Shown: positions 8,474-18,100 of the stretch, piece by piece | How the letters are laid out: each line of letters starts with the position of its first letter | Position numbering within the stretch: the stretch's first letter is position 1 | Source: an uncultured Cellvibrio sp. | Lineage (GTDB): Bacteria; Pseudomonadota; Gammaproteobacteria; Pseudomonadales; Cellvibrionaceae | DNA: 27,437 bases | Assembly (NCBI GenBank): GCA_946886255.1 | Contig: CAMPIG010000015.1 | Span: 1 to 27,437 of the forward strand | Reading direction: 5' to 3' | Notes under the pieces: model-generated | The model's input: the letters and a program-made list of their open reading frames with translations, nothing else | Told to the model about the DNA's origin: nothing | Database searches by the model: none | Translations under genes and position numbers: made by a program

Positions 8474-9624
8474 ATATTTTACCTGCCTATCGGGAATTCA
8501 TTAGTTCGCCAGCGCAACTGGCGCAGTGCAGACAAGCCACCTCCGTTGAACAATTTTTGCAACAGCTAAAATATTTATGGCATCAGGAAGCGTTGACGGA
8601 TGATCAATTGCTTTGTGAGTTAGCGGCATGTAATCAGCAAATACATGATGTTGATATGGCAGTGTTGGGTGGACACTGGCTACCCTATCGTTACCAGCCA
8701 AAAAACCGAAGCATTTATTGGTGTTTGCCGTTGGGTCATGCCACCGAGCCTTTTTACGATCAATACATTGAACGTTGTCGCGGGCAGCTGTTGAATCAGT
8801 TAATTACTCCGCAGACCGCATTAAAGTCTTTGATAGACGGGCCGGTTACGAATACACCATTACAGCCAGCAGGATTTATTTTTCATCTGTCGCGCTGCGG
8901 TTCCACCCTGGTCTCAGGTTGCCTCGCTGAATTAGATAATACTTGTGTGTTGTCCGAATCGCCTTTGCTGACGGAATTGCTGCTTGACGACTCTCTGGAT
9001 GAAAAAATAAAACAGCAGTTGTTGCCGCAGTTTATCCATCTACAGGGCATTACATCGTCCGACCGGCACAACATCATTACTAAATGGAACGCCTGGGATA
9101 TTTTTTTCTGGCCGCTGATTCGTTCGCTTTACCCGCAGGTGCCGGTTCTGTTTCTGGTGCGTGACCCGGTTGAAATTCTGGCATCGCATCAACGCTCTGC
9201 CGGGCGGCATATGGCTGGGGATCACTCTTTGGCGCGATTAATTCCCGCTTTTCCAACAATAGATGCCGAAAAGCATATGCTTGATGTACGCATAGGTGTC
9301 TTGTGGAAACTCATTGATAAAATGCTGCGAGTTGATGAAAGCGCGGTAATGATGGTGGATTATTCGCAGCTGAAATCAAATAGAATATTTGATGTTGCTC
9401 GCTTCTTTGGCTTGATGGTGACAATGGAAGAATGTGAGCGTATCAATCGGAGAGCAGAAGTTCATTCCAAAGAGCTTCATCGTCATTTTGTTGATGACGG
9501 TCAGCGAAAACGTCAATCTTTCAGTGCAGCAGAAAGGAAGAAAATAAATAACCATTTATATGGTGACTATCAAAAATTATTCATTAGAAGGCTAAAGCAA
9601 AGAGAAGCAGATAATGCGTTATGA
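8470..9624 (+). CDS. PAPS-dependent sulfotransferase family protein (first copy)
   Basis: Cytosolic-type sulfotransferase-like protein of 384 residues. The 5'-phosphosulfate-binding loop is HLSRCGSTLVSG (about residues 138-149). The 3'-phosphate-binding segment is LFLVRDPVEILASHQRS (from about residue 225), whose Arg and Ser are the expected PAPS contacts. About 130 residues of unrecognised sequence precede the loop and could be a separate substrate- or partner-binding part. The start ATG 8470 overlaps the hydroxylase stop by 4 bp; a GTG at 8437 is possible but would overlap further. The gene overlaps the following GNAT gene by 11 bp. The DNA is visibly AT-richer than the flanking core genes, consistent with transfer. 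The acceptor (Tyr, sugar or small molecule) cannot be deduced. Confidence 0.8.
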   Translation: MNILPAYREFISSPAQLAQCRQATSVEQFLQQLKYLWHQEALTDDQLLCELAACNQQIHDVDMAVLGGHWLPYRYQPKNRSIYWCLPLGHATEPFYDQYIERCRGQLLNQLITPQTALKSLIDGPVTNTPLQPAGFIFHLSRCGSTLVSGCLAELDNTCVLSESPLLTELLLDDSLDEKIKQQLLPQFIHLQGITSSDRHNIITKWNAWDIFFWPLIRSLYPQVPVLFLVRDPVEILASHQRSAGRHMAGDHSLARLIPAFPTIDAEKHMLDVRIGVLWKLIDKMLRVDESAVMMVDYSQLKSNRIFDVARFFGLMVTMEECERINRRAEVHSKELHRHFVDDGQRKRQSFSAAERKKINNHLYGDYQKLFIRRLKQREADNAL

Positions 9625-10150
9625 ATTGGTGTTGCCGGTCGGGGTGGATTTGCGCGTTGCAGAAGCAAGTGATGAAGTCTTTATGGAAGAGCTGTTCGGA
9701 TCTGCTCATGAATACTTATATACGATGAACGTACCCGAACAATACATTGCTGCTATTGTTAAACAGCAATATCAATTGCAAAAAAATTCATATAAAAATC
9801 AATGGCCGAATGCCAGCACCCTCATTATTCGTTGGTGCGGACAATCTATCGGCAGGATTATCGTTTATGAAGAACAAGATTTGTTGCATTTCATTGATTG
9901 CGCTTTCGTACCCGAAAAACGTGGAAAAGGGTATGGAACTGCCATATTGCGCACGGCCCAAAATGTTGCAAAAAAACATCAGATCCTGCTTAAACTTTCA
10001 GTAGAGCGCCACAATCTGCGTGCTAGAAAGTTATATCTGTCTTTGGGGTTTAAGGTTGTTGAAGAAAAGGAGTCTCATGAAATCATGACCTGGAAAGCGC
10101 CTGCTGCGGCTACTGTAGAGGCTCCGGAATCGGAAAATAATTTGGGTTAG
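9614..10150 (+). CDS. GNAT family N-acetyltransferase
   Basis: Acetyl-CoA-dependent acetyltransferase fold, 178 residues. Motif A is clear: DCAFVPEKRGKGYGTAIL, with the pyrophosphate-binding R/K-G-x-G-x-G loop starting at R103. Motif B-like LSVERHNLRARKLYLSLGFKVVEE follows, as is typical of GNATs acting on amines or protein N-termini. The last 25 residues (Ala/Glu/Asn rich) look like a disordered tail. The start overlaps the preceding sulfotransferase by 11 bp, so the three genes hydroxylase-sulfotransferase-GNAT form a tight unit. The substrate is unknown. Confidence 0.85.
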   Translation: MRYELVLPVGVDLRVAEASDEVFMEELFGSAHEYLYTMNVPEQYIAAIVKQQYQLQKNSYKNQWPNASTLIIRWCGQSIGRIIVYEEQDLLHFIDCAFVPEKRGKGYGTAILRTAQNVAKKHQILLKLSVERHNLRARKLYLSLGFKVVEEKESHEIMTWKAPAAATVEAPESENNLG

Positions 10151-10164
10151 TTCAACTGTAAGTT

Positions 10165-10392
10165 ATGGCAAGCCGCTTCGTTGTGTTATGTCGTGTAATT
10201 TTGCCTCTATTCACCACGGGGTATGATGCTCATAAAGTGGAAGAACTCTATGCGCGCCAGGTTTGCCGGTTTGATGGCGCCTGCATGTATGTGGCCCAAA
10301 AGCGAGGGTCTGCGTCAAAATATTATCCATTATTCCAAAAAAATGCTGATCTGCTTTGGCGTTTTAAGGAATATCTTCTACCTTTAATTTGA
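10165..10392 (+). CDS. Small unrecognised ORF
   Basis: 75 codons, starting 14 nt after the GNAT stop in the same direction. The N-terminus is hydrophobic (FVVLCRVILPLF) and the rest is basic/aromatic with three internal cysteines (residues 9, 34 and 40) and a C-terminal WRFKEYLLPLI. I recognise no family and see no good Shine-Dalgarno (TAAGTT directly before the ATG). It could be a genuine small gene of the cluster, the remnant of a larger gene, or chance. Confidence 0.35.
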   Translation: MASRFVVLCRVILPLFTTGYDAHKVEELYARQVCRFDGACMYVAQKRGSASKYYPLFQKNADLLWRFKEYLLPLI

Positions 10393-10481
10393 AGTTATTA
10401 CCTGCGTAACGGGATAAGAATCATAAACACTTTTATTGCAATGGATCAGACGCTTAAGTTATTTGGAGCCAGCGATATTGA

Positions 10482-10509
10482 TTGCAACAACAAAAGGGAC
10501 GCGTAATTT
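10482..10509 (+). promoter_or_regulatory. Candidate sigma-70 promoter for the tail-collar gene
   Basis: TTGCAA (10482-10487), a 16-nt spacer and TAATTT (10504-10509), about 50 nt before the start codon of the tail-collar gene. The gene also has a strong Shine-Dalgarno (AAGGAGA, 10549-10555). The preceding 90 nt hold no convincing gene, so a separate transcript from here is plausible. Confidence 0.4.
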
Positions 10510-10561
10510 TTAGGGACTTTTAACTACCGCCGATGTTTGTTTATCACTAAGGAGAAGACGT

Positions 10562-11176
10562 ATGTCTGAGCCATATATTGGTCAAATTTGTATGTTTGCG
10601 GGAAATTTTGCGCCGCGTGGATGGGCCTTTTGTCAAGGTCAGCTATTAGCTATTTCGACTAATACAGCACTGTTTTCAATATTGGGTACCACTTATGGAG
10701 GCAATGGCCAAACGACCTTTGCACTGCCTGACCTACGTGGTCGTTTTCCCACCAACCCCGGTCAGGGACCAGGATTAGCCTCGATAACACTAGGGGAAAT
10801 GTCGGGTACGGAAAATGTAACAATGCTCTCTACTCAGATGCCGATGCACACCCATGGGGTCACAACAACAGCAAATGCCACGAGTACTGGCTCGTTGCAG
10901 GTGGCGGGGACGGGTTCAAACGCATCACCAACACCTTCAACAACCAATAATGTTTTGGGGGCATCTGTTGCTGGAGGGCCGCCGTCGGCTGCTATTTGGT
11001 CCGATACACTGACTAATCCCGTAACACTTGCTAATCCCGAAACGATAAACACAACACTGGATGTCAACGTCGCTGTGCAGCCTGCTGGTGGAAACCAGCC
11101 ATTACCGATTCGAAATCCCTATTTAGGCATCAATTTTATAATTGCCTTAGAGGGTATATTTCCTTCGCGTAATTAA
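10562..11176 (+). CDS. Phage tail collar domain protein (MdpB/microcystin-dependent-protein type)
   Basis: 204 residues of the bacterial tail-collar family related to short tail fibres. The collar motif occupies residues 1-65 (GQICMFAGNFAPRGWAFCQGQLL ... TFALPDLRGRFP). An HxH motif (MPMHTHG) resembles the metal-binding histidines of phage fibre tips. The middle (about 100-180) is low-complexity Thr/Asn/Ser/Ala. The ending NPYLGINFIIALEGIFPSRN is the family's signature C-terminus. There is no signal peptide or membrane helix. No other phage gene is near, so it is not part of a prophage. Such proteins often come as several tandem copies; only one is here. It lies between sulfotransferase/hydroxylase genes and could be a substrate or partner of them (inference). 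Its biological role is not established. Confidence 0.88.
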   Translation: MSEPYIGQICMFAGNFAPRGWAFCQGQLLAISTNTALFSILGTTYGGNGQTTFALPDLRGRFPTNPGQGPGLASITLGEMSGTENVTMLSTQMPMHTHGVTTTANATSTGSLQVAGTGSNASPTPSTTNNVLGASVAGGPPSAAIWSDTLTNPVTLANPETINTTLDVNVAVQPAGGNQPLPIRNPYLGINFIIALEGIFPSRN

Positions 11177-11196
11177 TTTTACGTGGTTTTATTTTG

Positions 11197-11221
11197 AAGG
11201 TGCACAGTGGATGCGCACCTT
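11197..11221 (+). terminator. Probable terminator after the tail-collar gene
   Basis: Stem AAGGTGC/GCACCTT (7 bp) with an 11-nt loop, ending in TTTT, 20 nt after the tail-collar stop. Moderate strength; some read-through into the second sulfotransferase is possible. Confidence 0.5.
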
Positions 11222-11267
11222 TTAGTTATCGGCAACATATTGTTATAACACTTTAAGAGAAACGACA

Positions 11268-12134
11268 TTGTCTGGCACATCTACACTTCATTTAATTTCC
11301 GGCTTGCCTCGTTCCGGCTCTACTTTATTGGCCGCACTATTGCGACAGAACCCGCGTTTTCATGCTGCTATGAGTAGCCCGGTGGCTAATCTGATAAATG
11401 GGGTGCTGGAACAGATGGGGGCTAATAGCGAGTCTTATCATTTTTTTGATGAGCAAAAACGCAAACGTATTTGCAAGGCTATTTTCGATTCCTATTATGC
11501 CGATAACTCCCATCCAGTAATTTTTGATACCAATCGCCACTGGACTGCGCGGTTGCACCAAATGGTAGAGCTGTTTGATGACTTTAGAGTGATTTGCTGC
11601 GTGCGTAATCCTGCCTGGATTATGGATAGCTTTGAAGTGATATATCGCAAAAATCCCTTTGATTACAGTCGTATGTTTAATGCTGGTTCACGCCAGACGG
11701 TATACACCCGTTGTGAGTCTTTAATAAACGCAGGTGGCACTGTGGGTGCAGCGTGGACTGCTTTAAAAGAAGCTTACTATGGTGAATTTTCGGATCGTTT
11801 GTTGCTGGTCGATTATGATCTGCTTACTCAGCACCCAGCACGCACCATGGAACTTATTTATAAATTTATTGATGAGCCAGCGTTCGATCATGATTTTAAT
11901 CAGGTTGATTATGAAGAGAATGAATTTGATCAAAAGCTTGGCGTAAAAGGCTTGCACACCGTCAAGAAAAAAGTGGAATTCAAAAGTCGGCGCAGTATTT
12001 TGCCGCCGGATTTATTTGTGAAATATCAGGATATGGATTTTTGGCAGGACACCAAAGGCACCGCCGCCAACATTATTGCCAGTAAAAAAGTACCGACATC
12101 TTCTGCGAACAGCAACGGAAACTCACCATCATGA
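11268..12134 (+). CDS. PAPS-dependent sulfotransferase family protein (second copy), coupled to the giant surface protein
   Basis: 288-residue sulfotransferase-like protein, distinct from the first copy. The PAPS 5'-phosphosulfate loop LPRSGSTLL (residues 13-21) is close to the N-terminus and fixes the start: only the TTG at 11268 gives the complete loop (MSGTSTLHLISGLPRSGS), and AAGAGAA lies upstream. The 3'-phosphate segment is VICCVRNPAWIMDSFEVIYRK. The style is that of stand-alone bacterial enzymes resembling tyrosylprotein sulfotransferases. The tail (after about 275) is Ser/Asn-rich. Its stop overlaps the ATG of the giant gene in ATGA, so both are likely translated from one message. This is the strongest positional hint that the surface protein or its export partner is the target. 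The acceptor is unknown. Confidence 0.82.
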   Translation: MSGTSTLHLISGLPRSGSTLLAALLRQNPRFHAAMSSPVANLINGVLEQMGANSESYHFFDEQKRKRICKAIFDSYYADNSHPVIFDTNRHWTARLHQMVELFDDFRVICCVRNPAWIMDSFEVIYRKNPFDYSRMFNAGSRQTVYTRCESLINAGGTVGAAWTALKEAYYGEFSDRLLLVDYDLLTQHPARTMELIYKFIDEPAFDHDFNQVDYEENEFDQKLGVKGLHTVKKKVEFKSRRSILPPDLFVKYQDMDFWQDTKGTAANIIASKKVPTSSANSNGNSPS

Positions 12135-15100
12135 AAAAAACATTCTTCACCGGCCTTTCTTCCCTGTTGCTGCCTTTGGGGTTTTATGGTGTGCCGACAC
12201 AGGCTGCAGTCGGCTATCAGCGCAGCAGTTATTTAAGTGCGGGGATCAGTACTACAGCTACCCATGTATCTATGGAGACGTTTGCAGAGACTCGTGAATT
12301 AACGATGCGTGAGGCAGTGGTCAGCGATGAATTGGATATCCTCAGTGCCGTGCCTGTGAGTGAACTGGTGGTGATTGATGCGGCGGTACCGGATAAACAT
12401 ATTCTCTATCGTGGTATTAAACCCGGTGTAGAAGTCGTTGAACTTGATGCTAATACCGCAGGTTTGACGCAGCTGACCAAACTTTTGGCACGATATAAAA
12501 ACCTCTCTGCCGTCCACATTGTTTCGCATGCAGACGAAGGTGTTTTATTGTTGGGCAGTTCGCGTATTACGGCAGAAGATATCCAGCAAGAGATGGAAAC
12601 ATTATCTGCTTTGACCGGTGCGGTGCGTGACGGCGGTGACCTGTTGTTTTATGGCTGCAATTTAGCGGCCGATCAATCGGGTGAAGCATTGCTGGATATT
12701 ATTCGCGATAGCACGGGTTTAGATGTGGCCGCCTCTGATGACCGCACAGGTAATGCAGCTTTAGCGGGTGATTGGGATTTAGAAATAGAGCGTGGAAAAA
12801 TCGAAACCGAATTGGCCTTTTCTCAAAAGGCACTGATTAATTTTTCCGGCATATTGGCTCCAACGGAGTACACAGCACTAGAGATTTATAACGCGTCATA
12901 TCCAGCTTATTGGGCACAAGCCTCGCTTAGCTCATCGGACGATAAAATTATATTTTCCAGTCCCAGTGGGGTCGTCAGTGCATTCAATGATGGCAGCACT
13001 TATGGCCACATATATGCGAGTGGTGGTCCTCCTAATTATGAACAACCTCGCTCCGTGCAGATCGCGACTGATGGCACGCTTGCAGGAACCTTTGAGTTGC
13101 ATGAGCTAAAAATTTGTTCGTGGAATGCAACCGATTCGTTTGGTGATATTACTGTTAATTTGACCGTTACTGGGTATAACGCATCCAACACTAATATTGG
13201 GTCGAACAACTTTTCCGTCACCACCAAAAGCTGTCACAATCCAACCGGTGGAAATTTTAACGATTTCGACGCTATCGATTTGTCTGGCGTGTTTGGCTCC
13301 AATTTTGATTTAAAGCGCTTCGTCATCAGCTATAGCACCCCTCCAGCAGGCGATGAATACTTCATACTTAAAACTGTAACGCTGGACGACATACAAGCGC
13401 CCAAACCGACGGTTACCTCGGTGTCCTCCATATCGGCCGATGGCACGTACAAAATTGGTGACACGGTCACCGTGGTGGTTAACTTCAGCGAAGCCGTCTT
13501 CCTGAGTACCGGCACCATTCAATTGACGCTGGAAACTGGCACGACGGATCGCGTGCTCAACTACCTCGCCGGTAGTGGCAGCGCTACCCTGTACTTCAGC
13601 TACACAGTGCAGGCCGGCGACACTTCGGCGGATCTTGATTACACCAACACCACTGCTCTGGCCGCCAATGGCGACACTATTCAGAATGGTAGCTTCATTG
13701 ACGCCAACCTCACGCTACCCACACCGGGAGCTGCCGGTTCTCTTGGCGCCAATCAGGACATCGTTATTGATGGCGTGCGCCCGACCGCCAGCATAGTGGT
13801 GGCCGATACCGCCTTGGCCGTCGGTGAAACCAGCACCGTCACCATCACCTTCAACGAGGCGGTGAGCGGATTGTCCACCGCCGATTTCACCGTCGCCAAT
13901 GGCGCGCTGAGCGGCCTGTCGAGTGGGGACGGCGGTATCACCTGGACCGCTACCCTGACGCCGACCGCTAGTACCACCGATGCTTCGAATCTCATTACAC
14001 TGGATAACACTGGCGTTAGTGATGCAGCGGGCAATGCAGGCACAGGAACGACTGATTCCAACAATTATGCAATAGATACTGCACGCCCAACCGCATCAAT
14101 TGTGGTAGCGGATACTGCATTGGCTGTTGGTGAAACCTCACTAGTCACCATTACCTTCAGTGAAGCAGTTACTGGGTTTACCAATGCGGACTTGACCGTT
14201 GCCAATGGCACATTGAGTGCCGTCAGTTCCGGTGATGGTGGCATTACCTGGACGGCAACTTTCACACCCACTGCCAGCGTCACAGATGCCACTAATGTCA
14301 TCACACTAGCCAATACCGGTGTTGCTGATGCAGCAGGTAATGCAGGTACAGGTACCACTGATTCCAACAATTACGCAATTGATACCGCGCGTCCAACGGC
14401 TACTGTTGTAGTCGCCGATAACGCCTTGGCGATTGGCGAAACCTCACTGGTTACCTTCACCTTCAGTGAAGCCGTTACTGGATTCACTAATGCGGATTTG
14501 GCGATTGCCAATGGCACCTTGAGTGCTGTCAGCTCCGGCGATGGTGGCATTACCTGGACAGCGACCTTAACGCCTACCGCCAGCATTACGGATGCCACAA
14601 ATCTTATTACGCTGAATAACACTGGCGTTACGGATGCAGCTGGTAACGCAGGCACGGGTTCTACCGACTCCAATAATTATGCAATTGATGGCGAGCGTCC
14701 CACCGCCAGCATTGTGGTGGATGACACCGCACTGGCTGCCGGGGAAACATCGAACGTCACCATCACCTTCAACGAAGCGGTGAGCGGTTTGACCACCGGC
14801 GATTTCACTGTTGCCAATGGTGCATTAAGTAGTTTAAGCAGTGGCGATGGCGGCATCACCTGGACAGCAACGCTGACTCCGACTGCCAGCATTGAAGACC
14901 CGACCAACCTCATCACCCTTGATAATACCGGTGTACAGGATGCCGCGGGTAATGCGGGCACGGGTTCTACTGATTCCAACAACTATGCCATTGATACCCT
15001 GCGCCCCACCGCCGGCATCGTAGTGAGTGACACTGCCTTGGCCGCAGGTGAAACAACGAATGTGACCTTTACCTTCAGCGAGGCTGTGTCCGGTTTGACC

Positions 15101-18100
15101 ACCGGCGATTTCACTGTGGCTAGTGGTGCAATAACTGGATTGAGTTCAGGCGATGGTGGCATCACCTGGACGGGCACGCTGACTCCAACCGCCAGTGTTG
15201 AAGACCCATCCAACCTCATCACCCTGGATAACACCGGGGTGACAGATGCAGCAGGTAATACCGGCTCCGGCACCACTGATTCCAATAATTACGCGATAGA
15301 TACGCTACGTCCGAGCGCTGCCATTGTGGTGGCGGATACAGCATTGGCAAATGGTGAAACTACAACTGTCACCACCACGTTTAACGAGGCAATCACGGGG
15401 CTGGCAATTGGCGATTTCACAGTGGGTAATGGCGCGTTGAGCAGCCTAAGCAGCGGCGATGGTGGCATCACCTGGAACGCAACACTTACTCCTTCAGCCA
15501 GCTCCACAGGCAATGTCATCACGCTGGACAATACCGGCTATGTTGACGCAGCGGGCAATACGGGCACGGGCACAACCGACTCCAACAGCTATAGCGTGGA
15601 TATAGATGCACCGGTCAACAGTCTGCCTGCAGCACAAATCACTGACTCAGTGACCCAACTGGTCTTCAGTAGTGGCAATGGCAATGCGATTTCTGTGGCG
15701 GATAACGGCAGCCTGACGGTGGTCATTTCCATCGGCAGCGGCACCCTCACAGCCTCCACCGGCGGTTCGGCGGGAATCAGTAACAACGGTACCGGTTCCG
15801 TCACCATCACCGGTACGGCAGCCGAAGTGAACGTGGCGCTGGAAGGCTTGACCTACGCCCCCAACGGAGCGGGCGCACAGACCTTCACTATCCAGTCCAC
15901 AGACGCTACCGGTAACGTCGATAGCGATAATCTGGACGTTACCGTCAATGGCAGTACCCTGCTCGTCACCTCCAGCCTGGATACCGGCGATGATGAAACC
16001 GCCGCAGGCAGTTTTGCAGCCGACCAGGCGGATGGCGATGGGCTGAGTATCCGCGAAGCGCTGTCATGGGGGCGCGCGGAGGACACTATTACTTTCGACC
16101 TGGACAGCGGCACAGCGGGTAACCAGGGGGGCAGCATCACCCTCAATGGCAACCAACTTGTCGTTGCCTACAGTAATCTCGCCATCGACGGCGACCTTGA
16201 TGGTGATGGCAACGCGGATGTGATCATCTCCGGCAACAATGCCAGCCGAGTGCTGTCCGTTAACGCCAGCCTGTCCGGGATAGAGCTATCCGGCCTGACC
16301 CTGACTCAGGGCAACAGTATCGGAGGGGGTGGCGGTCTCGCACTTGGCACCAGCGTCAGTATCACCGTGCGGGATTCCAATATCACCAACAACACCGTAT
16401 CCGGAACAGGTGGAGCCGGTATTTACGGCAACGGTGTCACCCTGACCGTGATCAACTCCACTGTCAGCGGGAATACCAGTGACTCTTTTGGTGGTGGTAT
16501 ACGCGTGGTAGGAGCAAGCGTCCTGAACTTGATCAACAGTACCATCAGCGGCAATACCGCCACGGGGGCAAGCCAACACGGTGGGGGTATCCAGTATGCG
16601 GGTTCGATCCTCACCATCGTCAACAGCACCATCAGCGGTAACGCGGTAACCGGGGCCAATGCCGATGGCGGTGGTCTCAGGATTACCACGGGCACCTCCT
16701 ACATTTACAACACCACCATTGTAGGTAACGCGGCAACCAACGTTGGTGGCGGTGTATCCGCCAATGGCACGACCGATAACTTCATTAACACTGTCGTAGC
16801 TGGCAATACCGCCGGTGCGGGTGCCACCGCCGGCACGGGGGGGGCTCCCCTGGCAACCGGCGGTGTGGACAACGATGCCAGTGGCACCATAGAAGTCGCC
16901 ACTAACAGTTTCTTCGGCACTACCGCCACCATCACCACGGATAACAGCAGCCTGAACAACCAGGGCACCACAAGCCTGCTATTGGCCGACCTTGCTGACA
17001 ATGGCGGCAATGGGCTGACCCATCGTCCGCAAACCGGTAGTGCGTTAGTGGATGCTGGTAGCACGGCGGCATTGCCGGCAGATACCTACGACCTTGATGG
17101 GGACACAAATGTGGCTGAGGCCTTGCCGGTCGATGCGCTCGGCGCCAACAGGGTATCCGGCGCGGCGGTTGATATTGGAGCGGTAGAGGGCAACCGCGCT
17201 CCCGAGCTGTTTGATCTGATCGGCGGTAACACCTACGTCGAAGGTGGTGTCGCGGTGGTAATTGATAGTGATGTCACCGTCACTGACGACGAACTGGATG
17301 AACTGAACGGCGGCAACGGCAACTACAATGGCGCGTCCGTGACTATCCTGCGCAACGGCGGTGTGGATGCTTCGGATACCTTTGGCTTCCTGGATGGCAG
17401 CGGCATGAGCCTGGTGGCTGACGAGGTGATCAAAAACGGCCAACCCATCGCCACCTTTGATACGGCGACCGCTGGCCAATTGGTAGTGACCTACACCGAT
17501 GCCAATGGCGAGTTACCTGAACGTTCCGACGTGAATGCCATAATGCAGCAGATAACTTATGCCAGCACGTCCAACGACCCGGATACCAGTGTGGTGCTGG
17601 ACTGGACGTTTACAGATGAAGCGGGCGCGCCGGTCACAGAAACCGCTAGTATCACTATCAGCCTGAAAAACGATGCGCCTGTCGTGACGGCCACTGGCGG
17701 TACACCCACCTTCACCGAAAGCGGCACTGCCGTGGATCTGTTCAGCGGTGTGAGTATCGACCCGGTTGAAGCGGCGCAGAGCATCATTGGCCTGCAATTG
17801 ACAGTGACTGGCGTAAATAACGGCAGCGACGAGATTCTGGCGATTGATGGCTCCGATGTGGCTCTCACTCAAGGCAACGTGCTGGTGACGGCGACCAATG
17901 CGCTAAATGTCTCTGTCGTTGTGGCAGGTACAACGGCAACGGTCACGCTGAGTCATGCAACGGGTATCACCGATGCGACAGCCCAGGCGGTCGTGGATGG
18001 TATGACCTATCGCAATACCAGCGAGAATCCGAATCCGCTCAGCCGCGCTGTGACCTTGAGCAGCGTTCAGGATAACGGCGGTGTCGCGAACGACGGCGCT

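Noticed and set aside
10562..11176. Prophage or phage-tail-like particle
   Set aside because: No capsid, sheath, tube, baseplate, integrase or lysis gene is found on either side; the protein belongs to the stand-alone bacterial collar family.
13753..15531. A row of antisense open frames of about 100 codons, one per Ig-like repeat
   Set aside because: They recur with the 306-bp period only because the coding repeats do; their Val/Ala/Ser-rich composition is the mirror of the Thr/Ala/Asp-rich sense protein and none has a ribosome site.
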